10,048 nt of DNA from NCBI GenBank assembly GCA_016219075.1, contig JACRCJ010000347.1, forward strand, positions 1 through 10,048. Reading direction: 5' to 3'. The position numbers and the translations under genes were made by a program. The stretch's first letter is position 1. Each line of letters opens with the position of its first letter. The notes below the pieces were generated by a model. That model was not told the DNA's origin, did not search any database, and saw only the letters and a program-made list of their open reading frames with translations. The DNA is from Deltaproteobacteria bacterium (GTDB taxonomy: Bacteria > Desulfobacterota > GWC2-55-46). This document shows positions 1 through 4,446 of this stretch, piece by piece.

Positions 1-21
1 CTTGTAAAGAGGTCTCAACGG

Positions 22-513
22 ATGCCAAAGACAAAACACATAGGGGTATATCCCGGGACATTCGACCCGATCACGAGGGGCCATCTCGACATAATCGAGC
101 GGGGCCTGAAGCTCTTTGACCTTCTGATAGTCGCCGTGGCCGAGAACCTCACCAAGGCCCCGCTCTTCGATGTAGACGAGAGGCTCGCTCTTATCGGGCA
201 CGAGCTTAAGAAGTACAGGGACGTAAAGGTCGAAAGCTTCGACTCACTCCTCATAGACTACATGAGGAAGAAGAAGGCCAAGACGGTGCTTCGGGGCCTG
301 AGGGTCATCTCGGACTTCGAGTACGAGTTCCAGATGGCGCTGATAAACAGGAAGATGGAACCCAATGTCGAGACGGTCTTCATGATGACCTCCGAGAACT
401 ACGCGCCCGTGACATCGAGGTTCATCAAGGAGATAGCGCGTCTCGGCGGCGATGTCGGCCCGTTTGTGACGCCCAATGTGGCCAAAAGACTCAAAGAGAA
501 GTACGGAAGATAG
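22..513 (+). CDS. coaD: Phosphopantetheine adenylyltransferase (CoaD)
   Basis: This cytoplasmic enzyme transfers AMP from ATP to 4'-phosphopantetheine to make dephospho-CoA, the penultimate step of coenzyme A synthesis. The 163-residue product has the usual length for bacterial CoaD. The N-terminal nucleotidyltransferase signature is clear: G12-T-F-D15 followed by T18-R-G-H21, the (T/H)xGH ATP-binding motif. The RGLR segment (91-94) with downstream YEFQMA (101-106), and the Y-A-P-V-T-S-R-F-I-K-E stretch (127-137) followed by GGDV, are the other family blocks. The ATG at 22 is preceded by AGAGG at 8-12 with 9-base spacing. A TAA at 5-7 could end an upstream gene, but too little is visible to name it. 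The next gene starts 31 bases after the stop, so the two are probably cotranscribed from a promoter left of the window. Confidence 0.97.
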   Translation: MPKTKHIGVYPGTFDPITRGHLDIIERGLKLFDLLIVAVAENLTKAPLFDVDERLALIGHELKKYRDVKVESFDSLLIDYMRKKKAKTVLRGLRVISDFEYEFQMALINRKMEPNVETVFMMTSENYAPVTSRFIKEIARLGGDVGPFVTPNVAKRLKEKYGR

Positions 514-544
514 AACTTTTCATCAGGTAAAAGGAGCATCCGGG

Positions 545-1741
545 ATGATCAAGCTTTCAGGCAGGCTTTCAGGGTTGGAAGAGTCCGTCACTCTGGCTAT
601 AACGGCAAAGGCACGGGCCCTGAAGGCCGAGGGGAAAGACATCATAGGTTTCGGGGCCGGAGAGCCGGACTTCGACACCCCTGAGAACATAAAAGAGGCC
701 GCGATAAAGGCCATAAGGGGAGGCCATACAAAGTACACCCCCGTCGGAGGCATCAACGAGCTCAAGGACGCGATAATCGGCAAGTTCGAGAGGGACAACC
801 GCCTCAGGTACTCAAGGGAAGAGGTCATCGTGTCGTGCGGCGGCAAGCACTCGATCTTCAACCTCTTCCAGGCGATACTCGACCCCGGCGACGAGGTCAT
901 AATACCTGCCCCCTACTGGGTCTCGTACCCCGTCATGGTGATGCTCGGAGGCGGGACCCCGAAAGTCGTGCATACCAGGGAGTCCGAGGGTTTCAGGATG
1001 ACCCCGGAGGCCTTCGAGGCTCACATTACCAGGAACACAAGGGCCGTGGTCATCAACAGCCCCTCAAACCCCACGGGCGCCGCCTACACGGCCGGCGAGC
1101 TTGAAAAGCTCGCCGAGGTGGCCCTCAGGCACAAGCTCCTTATCATATCGGATGAGATATACGAGAAGCTCACCTACGACGGCTTCCTCTCAAGCTCCAT
1201 AGCGTCGGTCTCCGACGAGGTCAAAAAGAATACCGTCGTATTGAACGGGGTCTCGAAGACCTACTCGATGACGGGCTGGCGGATAGGCTACGCCGCGGGG
1301 CCCAAAGAGATAGTCAAGGCGATGACCAACATCCAGAGCCAGTCCACCTCCAACCCGGCTTCCATCAGCCAGTGGGCGGCCGTAGAGGCCATAAGCGGCC
1401 CGCAGGGGACCATCGAGGCCATGAAGGTGGAGTTCGAGAAGAGGAGGAACGCCATGGTGGACGGCCTGAACGCCATACCCGGCGTCTCAGCGATAAGGCC
1501 GCAGGGGGCGTTCTATGTCTTCGCCAACATCTCAAAGTCGCTCGGCAAGAGGGTGGGAGAGAAGACCCTGAAAGGCTCGGTGGACATCGCCAACTACCTC
1601 CTGGACTCGGCCGGGATAGCCGTAGTACCGGGAGAGCCGTTCGGGGACGATTCCTTCGTAAGGCTCTCTTACGCGATATCGATGAAGAATATCGTGGACG
1701 GGGTCAGGAGGATCAATGAAGCCATCGGCAGGCTTAAGTAG
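545..1741 (+). CDS. aspC: Class I aspartate-type aminotransferase, PLP-dependent
   Basis: This is a fold-type I PLP enzyme of the 1-beta (Thermus-like) aspartate aminotransferase group, which moves an amino group between aspartate or similar donors and a 2-oxoacid. The frame is open from 476, inside coaD, but the start is placed at ATG 545 because AAGGAG lies at 531-536 with 8-base spacing and homologues begin near MIKLSGRL. This gives 398 residues, typical for the family. Visible motifs are GAGEPDF (37-43), SNPTG (174-178), the cofactor-contacting D203 in SDEIYE, the Schiff-base lysine K238 in SKTYSMTGWRIGY, and the substrate carboxylate-binding arginine R373 in FVRLSYA. Members of this subgroup may also act as prephenate aminotransferases, so the substrate is not settled. 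It follows coaD closely and is closed by a terminator 40 bases downstream. The aspC symbol is the common annotation name, not a proven function. Confidence 0.93.
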   Translation: MIKLSGRLSGLEESVTLAITAKARALKAEGKDIIGFGAGEPDFDTPENIKEAAIKAIRGGHTKYTPVGGINELKDAIIGKFERDNRLRYSREEVIVSCGGKHSIFNLFQAILDPGDEVIIPAPYWVSYPVMVMLGGGTPKVVHTRESEGFRMTPEAFEAHITRNTRAVVINSPSNPTGAAYTAGELEKLAEVALRHKLLIISDEIYEKLTYDGFLSSSIASVSDEVKKNTVVLNGVSKTYSMTGWRIGYAAGPKEIVKAMTNIQSQSTSNPASISQWAAVEAISGPQGTIEAMKVEFEKRRNAMVDGLNAIPGVSAIRPQGAFYVFANISKSLGKRVGEKTLKGSVDIANYLLDSAGIAVVPGEPFGDDSFVRLSYAISMKNIVDGVRRINEAIGRLK

Positions 1742-1779
1742 CTGAGAGCATCAAGCGGCGGCTTTACGGTATCTTTCAC

Positions 1780-1811
1780 GGGCCTCCTTACAAGGGGGCC
1801 TTTTTTTATTT
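1780..1811 (+). terminator. Rho-independent terminator after the aminotransferase gene
   Basis: GGCCTCC (1781-1787) pairs with GGGGGCC (1794-1800), seven pairs including one G-U, around a six-base loop. Seven T residues follow at 1801-1807 and then ATTT. It lies 40 bases beyond the aminotransferase stop and would end the coaD-aminotransferase transcript. Confidence 0.85.
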
Positions 1812-1822
1812 AGCCGTCAAAA

Positions 1823-1842
1823 CACCAGACTCCTGTCTGGTG
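1823..1842. repeat. TCCT-loop palindrome, copy 1
   Basis: CACCAGAC and GTCTGGTG form a perfect 8-bp inverted repeat around the loop TCCT. There is no T-tract, so it does not look like a terminator. The core GACTCCTGTC is shared with the palindrome at 1891-1910 while the outer five pairs differ and remain complementary. It lies just beyond a complete terminator, so it probably belongs to a dispersed palindromic repeat family. Confidence 0.7.
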
Positions 1843-1890
1843 ATGAATAGGCGGCCTGAAGGGCGCGATTGAAAATCGTAGCAGAAGAAA

Positions 1891-1910
1891 CCGCCGACTC
1901 CTGTCGGCGG
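1891..1910. repeat. TCCT-loop palindrome, copy 2
   Basis: CCGCCGAC and GTCGGCGG form a perfect 8-bp stem with loop TCCT, the same loop and inner GAC/GTC pairs as at 1823-1842 but a different outer stem. A small hairpin, CGATT-GAA-AATCG (1866-1878), lies between the two copies. Confidence 0.7.
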
Positions 1911-1935
1911 AGATTCATTTCTCTCTTAGGGTCTA

Positions 1936-1962
1936 ATACCCCGCAGCTTGCCGCGTCATTTT
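1936..1962. repeat. Partial AATACCCC / CTTG-loop repeat fragment
   Basis: The stretch AATACCCCGCAGCTTGCCGC resembles two parts of the ~100-bp element found at 2805-2904 and 7382-7479: its AATACCCC block and its CTTG-loop hairpin. CGCAG-CTTG-CCGCG can fold with one A-C mismatch. I read it as a diverged or partial relative of the same repeat family. The match is short, so this is tentative. Confidence 0.4.
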
Positions 1963-1968
1963 AAATCT

Positions 1969-2116
1969 CCTCCCCCTTGACGGGGGAGGCAGGGTGGGGG
2001 TGAAGAAGATTCCACCCACCCTCCCAGCTTCCCGTTGCAACGGAAGAGCGCAACGGGAGCCCAGCCCTCCCGTCGAGGGAGGGGATGTATAAGGGAGATA
2101 CCCCTTGCTACGGGGT
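1969..2116. repeat. Composite palindromic repeat block
   Basis: Four hairpins follow one another. CCTCCCCC/GGGGGAGG (1969-1976 and 1982-1989) encloses TTGAC. CCCGTTGC/GCAACGGG lies at 2031-2038 and 2050-2057. CCCTCCC/GGGAGGG (2065-2071 and 2077-2083) encloses GTCGA. ACCCC/GGGGT lies at 2100-2116. The GGGTGGGGGTGAA stretch near 1991-2004 is also nearly complementary to TTCCACCCACCCT near 2010-2022, so the region could fold into a larger cruciform. No open frame here has gene-like features. With the flanking palindromes it accounts for most of the 425-base gap between the aminotransferase and AMMECR1 genes. It looks like extragenic palindromic repeat DNA. Confidence 0.65.
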
Positions 2117-2129
2117 GGTTCATTTTTAA

Positions 2130-2161
2130 CGCTCTGAAAACCCCGGGTTTGAAACCCGGGG
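2130..2161 (-). terminator. Likely terminator of the AMMECR1 gene
   Basis: On the minus strand CCCCGGGTT and AACCCGGGG (2161-2153 and 2149-2141) form a 9-bp GC-rich stem with a three-base loop, followed by TTTTCAGAG. It begins six bases beyond the AMMECR1 stop. The T-run is only four bases, so termination may be partial. Confidence 0.6.
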
Positions 2162-2166
2162 AGGGT

Positions 2167-2760
2167 TCATTCCGAAGCCTCCCCGGAAAGCCGGGACCGG
2201 TGTCTGGTACCGGCTTTCTCCTCTTCCTTTATTATCTCGGCCTCGAAGACGAATATCCTCGCGTCTTCCTTCCAGTCAAAGCACTCAAGCCCGGCCTTCA
2301 AACAGGTCTCCTCAAGGAACCTCTCCCGGTCAAAGCCGTGCTCAACGGCGACCTGCGGAAGAAGGACCCCCCTGAACCGTTTCTTGGTTATGTATAACCC
2401 GTGCCTGCCGACCTCTATCTCGGAGACTTCCGTTATCTCCCTGAGGGGGCTCAAGACCGATATCTCTATCGTTACGCAGTCGAGTTCTTCGTGCTCCAGG
2501 GGCGCGAACCTCGGGTCTCTGGAGCAGGCCGCAACAGCCATGTCCCTTACCGTTATGTAGAGAGGTTTGGGCGAGGCGAAGGTGCCTATGCACCCTCTAA
2601 GCCGCCCGTCCTTGTGCAGGGTCACGAAAGCTCCGGCGTCGTCGAAGAGGCCCGGGCTCGGAAGGCTCACCTCAAGGGCGGCGTTCTCCCTGACATAAGT
2701 CTCTATCGAGCGCCGGGCTATCTTCAGCAGGGTCTCTTTTTCAAGTCGCGTCAACGGCAT
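2167..2760 (-). CDS. amrA: AMMECR1-domain protein (AmmeMemoRadiSam system protein A)
   Basis: A soluble 197-residue protein covering a single AMMECR1 domain. The diagnostic LRGCIG motif lies at residues 54-59, followed by the conserved block that includes MAVAACSRDPRFAPL, and an E-L-D-C-V-T-I-E-I-S-V-L-S core strand. The biochemical role of this family is not firmly established. In many prokaryotes it is encoded with a Memo-like protein and a radical SAM enzyme, but neither is visible nearby, so the gene stands alone here. The start is set at 2760 rather than at the in-frame ATG at 2769: the Shine-Dalgarno GAGGAG (2775-2770) touches the first ATG directly but sits nine bases from the second. 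A sigma-70-like promoter lies upstream and the predicted leader contains a ~100-base repeat. The last ~15 residues are charged and outside the domain core. Confidence 0.88.
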   Translation of the reverse strand: MPLTRLEKETLLKIARRSIETYVRENAALEVSLPSPGLFDDAGAFVTLHKDGRLRGCIGTFASPKPLYITVRDMAVAACSRDPRFAPLEHEELDCVTIEISVLSPLREITEVSEIEVGRHGLYITKKRFRGVLLPQVAVEHGFDRERFLEETCLKAGLECFDWKEDARIFVFEAEIIKEEEKAGTRHRSRLSGEASE

Positions 2761-2769
2761 CAACGGCAT

Positions 2770-2775
2770 CTCCTC
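2770..2775 (-). promoter_or_regulatory. Shine-Dalgarno site that decides the AMMECR1 start
   Basis: The minus strand reads GAGGAG immediately followed by ATG (2769), then a second in-frame ATG at 2760. Zero spacing is unusable for ribosome binding, whereas nine bases to the second ATG is normal, so initiation at 2760 is favoured. Confidence 0.65.
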
Positions 2776-2804
2776 AGAAAGGGCGCGGAAAAACCCCAGT
2801 CGGT

Positions 2805-2904
2805 TTTAATCCCCTGTCGGGGTTTAATTAAGCGCGGCTTGCCGCGTAGGCTGACTAACGATATTTCCTTCGAATACCCCTGCTTTGCGGCGGGGCGGTT
2901 TATT
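2805..2904 (-). repeat. ~100-bp dispersed element, copy 1 (in the AMMECR1 leader)
   Basis: This stretch is repeated in inverted orientation at 7382-7479, with most positions identical and both ends sharp (TTTAATCCCC at one side, GGCGGTTTATT at the other). It holds several short palindromes: CCCC-TGTC-GGGG, CGCGG-CTTG-CCGCG, and CCCC..GGGG around 2877-2895. Written on the minus strand it reads 5' to 3' towards the AMMECR1 start, ending 44 bases before ATG 2760. It lies downstream of the predicted minus-strand promoter, so it would be transcribed as leader RNA. No open frame or transposase is inside. Confidence 0.85.
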
Positions 2905-2918
2905 AAACATTTACCGGT

Positions 2919-2946
2919 TTGCATTTTCGTTATATTATCATATAAT
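2919..2946 (+). promoter_or_regulatory. Predicted nadA promoter
   Basis: TTGCAT (2919-2924) and a perfect TATAAT (2941-2946) are separated by 16 bases, a good sigma-70-type match. Transcription would start near 2953, about 44 bases before nadA. The elements interleave with the opposite-strand promoter for the AMMECR1 gene. Confidence 0.6.
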
Positions 2947-2956
2947 CCCGTGTCAA
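2929..2956 (-). promoter_or_regulatory. Predicted AMMECR1-gene promoter
   Basis: On the minus strand a perfect TTGACA (2956-2951) and TATAAC (2934-2929) are separated by 16 bases. The leader would run about 160 bases through the ~100-bp repeat to ATG 2760. Each promoter's -10 box falls in the other's spacer, so RNA polymerase could not occupy both at once. A TTATAT-TATC-ATATAA dyad (2930-2945) covers both -10 regions. Confidence 0.6.
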
Positions 2957-2996
2957 GGAACCGTTTTTAAATACACCTTTCGGGAAGATTGCCGCT

Positions 2997-3923
2997 ATGA
3001 AAGCCATGGAAGAGCTTAAAAAAGAGGTCCGCTCGCTCCTCAGGGAGAAAGACGCGCTGATGCTGGCGCACAACTACCAGAGAGACGAGATACAGGAGAC
3101 GGCCGACATCACCGGGGACTCTCTCGCCCTCTCCCAGGCCGCCGCCGACTCTCCCCGGAAGGTGATAGTCTTTTGCGGCGTGCACTTCATGGCCGAGAGC
3201 GCCGCGATACTCGCCCCTGAAAAGACCGTGATACTTCCGAGACTCGACGCGGGCTGCCCCATGGCCGACATGATAACCCCGTCCGAGCTCGCCGAAGAGA
3301 AGAAAAAGAGGCCGGGCGTGCCAGTCGTGGCTTATGTCAACACGACCGCCGCCGTGAAGGCCCTAAGCGACATCTGCTGCACATCGGCCAACGCCGTCAG
3401 GGTAGTGGATTCGCTCCCCTCCGAACGGGTCTACATGATCCCGGACAGGAACCTCTCGCACTATGTCTCTCTCTTTGCCAAAAAGAAGATGGAGTGGTGG
3501 AACGGCTTTTGCCCCACCCACGAGAGGCTCACGCCCGCCGAGGTCGTAAGGGCGAAGGCGGAGAACCCCGGAGCGGTATTCGTCTGCCACCCGGAGTGTA
3601 ACCCCGAGGTCGTGAAACTGGCCGACCATGTCTGCTCCACCTCCGGGATGTACAGGTTCGCCAGGGCCACGGACGCAAAGACGGTAATAGTTGGCACCGA
3701 GACGGGCATACTGTACAGGCTTAAAAAGGAGAACCCGGAGAAGAAGTTCATACTCCCCTCAAGGGCGCTCATATGCCCGAACATGAAGCTCACGGCTCTT
3801 GAAGACGTCGCTCTAAGCCTGAGGGAGATGAAGAACATCGTCACGGTCCCCGAAGATATCAGGGCAAGGGCGAAGCTGGCTCTCGACAGGATGCTAAAGG
3901 TGCCGAGGGACTCAACGAGTTAG
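2997..3923 (+). CDS. nadA: Quinolinate synthase (NadA)
   Basis: NadA is a [4Fe-4S] enzyme that condenses iminoaspartate with dihydroxyacetone phosphate to form quinolinate in de novo NAD synthesis. The 308-residue length fits the short, Thermotoga-type form. The three cluster cysteines are recognisable: C87 in AGCPMAD, C172 in GFCPTHE and C260 in LICPNMK, with spacings of about 85 and 88 residues as expected. Other conserved blocks are AHNYQRDEIQ (24-33), ITGDSL (38-43), FMAESA (64-69), DRNLS (150-154), HPEC (198-201) and the STSGM stretch (214-218). The start at 2997 has GGGAAG nine bases upstream; ATG 3006 is a possible alternative. nadB and nadC are not adjacent, so nadA appears monocistronic, driven by the promoter at 2919-2946. 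Confidence 0.97.
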   Translation: MKAMEELKKEVRSLLREKDALMLAHNYQRDEIQETADITGDSLALSQAAADSPRKVIVFCGVHFMAESAAILAPEKTVILPRLDAGCPMADMITPSELAEEKKKRPGVPVVAYVNTTAAVKALSDICCTSANAVRVVDSLPSERVYMIPDRNLSHYVSLFAKKKMEWWNGFCPTHERLTPAEVVRAKAENPGAVFVCHPECNPEVVKLADHVCSTSGMYRFARATDAKTVIVGTETGILYRLKKENPEKKFILPSRALICPNMKLTALEDVALSLREMKNIVTVPEDIRARAKLALDRMLKVPRDSTS

Positions 3924-3947
3924 GGAAGCGGGGTGGGTGAAGGTGCG

Positions 3948-3999
3948 AAACTTTGACGCTCTCCAGCAAAGAGTTTTTTACGCCCTGCCGGGCGTTTCT
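3948..3999 (+). terminator. Possible tandem terminator region after nadA
   Basis: AAACTTTG (3948-3955) pairs with CAAA..GTTT (3967-3976) across a two-base bulge, and the run of six T (3974-3979) partly overlaps the 3' arm. Directly after it ACGCCC-TGCC-GGGCGT (3980-3995) is a perfect 6-bp hairpin followed by TTCTT. Neither is ideal alone; together they may end the nadA transcript. Confidence 0.45.
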
Positions 4000-4160
4000 T
4001 GGGGGTAGGGTTCTGGCCGCTTTCTCCCTCTCCTCCCCGTGCGCTTCGCCCGCTTAACCGCTGCGCTTAATTCCTCCCCGCTCGCGCACCCGCCTTCGCC
4101 TTAGGCGGCCTCACCCTACGCCCCGCTGGTGTTGGAAAGACAAGCCTCAAAAATCTTTAA

Positions 4161-4187
4161 CGGGTTCAGGGTACAACCCTGAACCCG
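4161..4187. repeat. 12-bp perfect hairpin, possible ATPase-side terminator
   Basis: CGGGTTCAGGGT (4161-4172) and ACCCTGAACCCG (4176-4187) pair perfectly around ACA. On the minus strand it is followed by TTAAAGATTTTTG, so it might terminate the ATPase transcript, although the T-run is late and broken. The CGGGTT hairpin followed by GTTAAA also resembles the minus-strand hairpin at 2161-2141, suggesting a repeat family. Confidence 0.5.
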
Positions 4188-4199
4188 CAAGGAGTGAGC

Positions 4200-4285
4200 G
4201 TAACCCAACCTTGTATATTGGAGGCAGTGGATTTTAAGGCCGCTAAAGTTGGGTTTCGTTTCCTCAACCCAACCTACCCAACTTT
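4200..4285. repeat. GTTGGGTT / AACCCAAC palindromic repeat
   Basis: AAAGTTGGGT (4245-4254) and ACCCAACTTT (4276-4285) form a 10-bp stem, and the loop carries another AACCCAACC. A further AACCCAACC occurs at 4202-4210. This resembles a GTTGGGTT..AACCCAAC palindromic motif that I recall as dispersed in several bacterial genomes; that recollection is unverified. It explains the spurious reading frame on the minus strand. Confidence 0.6.
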
Positions 4286-4312
4286 GATTCCGCTCGATTC
4301 GTCCGGTATTAA
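4284..4312 (+). promoter_or_regulatory. Possible promoter of a small RNA
   Basis: TTGATT (4284-4289) and TATTAA (4307-4312) are separated by 17 bases, each matching four of six consensus positions. Transcription would start near 4319, about 95 bases before a strong terminator in the same direction. Confidence 0.35.
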
Positions 4313-4318
4313 AAGGCC

Positions 4319-4414
4319 GGGTACTCATGCAAAGAATTGAAGCACACATTAGCCCCCGGCCTTGTCACTCAAGACCAGGAGGCCCCGCCGTTATACGGCG
4401 GGGCCTCTTTTTTT
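4319..4414 (+). ncRNA. Candidate small RNA, family not recognised
   Basis: A plus-strand terminator at 4379-4414 has no gene immediately before it: nadA ends about 450 bases upstream and has nearer hairpins, and the ATPase gene runs the other way. Between a plausible promoter and the terminator lies a stretch whose ends AAGGCCGGG (4313-4321) and CCCGGCCTT (4355-4363) can pair as a 9-bp stem closing a 33-base loop. If the start is near 4319 most of the left arm would not be transcribed, so start or stem must be adjusted. I see no match to tRNA, 6S, SRP RNA or a familiar riboswitch. It may equally be read-through trimming for nadA. Confidence 0.3.
4379..4414 (+). terminator. Strong Rho-independent terminator
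   Basis: GAGGCCCCGCCG (4379-4390) and CGGCGGGGCCTC (4396-4407) form a perfect 12-bp stem around TTATA, followed by seven T (4408-4414). The T-run exists only on the plus strand, so it acts on rightward transcripts. It sits 33 bases beyond the ATPase stop and protects that gene's 3' end from incoming transcription. Confidence 0.9.
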
Positions 4415-4446
4415 CGGCAAGGAGCCGGGTGGCGGATAAGGCGTCA

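Larger units (their letters stand above)
3924..4446. other. Gene-free convergent spacer rich in hairpins
   Basis: This 523-base gap lies between the 3' ends of nadA and the ATPase gene. From left to right it holds candidate nadA terminator hairpins, a C- and T-rich stretch at about 4018-4110 with a small CCGCC/GGCGG hairpin but no gene, a 12-bp hairpin at 4161-4187, a GTTGGGTT-type palindromic repeat at 4200-4285, and a possible short transcript ending at a strong terminator at 4414. A 77-codon minus-strand frame (4116-4349) runs through these repeats and is not convincing as a gene. Confidence 0.7.

Noticed and set aside
1823..2161. CRISPR array or integron attC sites
   Set aside because: The palindromes differ in sequence and spacing, there is no regular repeat-spacer pattern, and no cas or integrase gene is present.
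2035..2397. 120-codon plus-strand frame at the end of the palindrome cluster
   Set aside because: Its first third translates repeats and a hairpin, the remainder is opposite the AMMECR1 gene.
2401..2970. 189-codon plus-strand frame opposite the AMMECR1 gene
   Set aside because: It is a shadow of the AMMECR1 frame and runs on through the repeat and promoter region; no family resemblance.
4116..4349. 77-codon minus-strand frame in the convergent spacer
   Set aside because: It is produced by reading through the GTTGGGTT-type and CGGGTT palindromic repeats; no ribosome site or domain.
4313..4363. Possible tRNA from the AAGGCCGGG/CCCGGCCTT pairing
   Set aside because: Only 33 bases lie between the arms, and there is no anticodon or T-arm, so it cannot be a tRNA.
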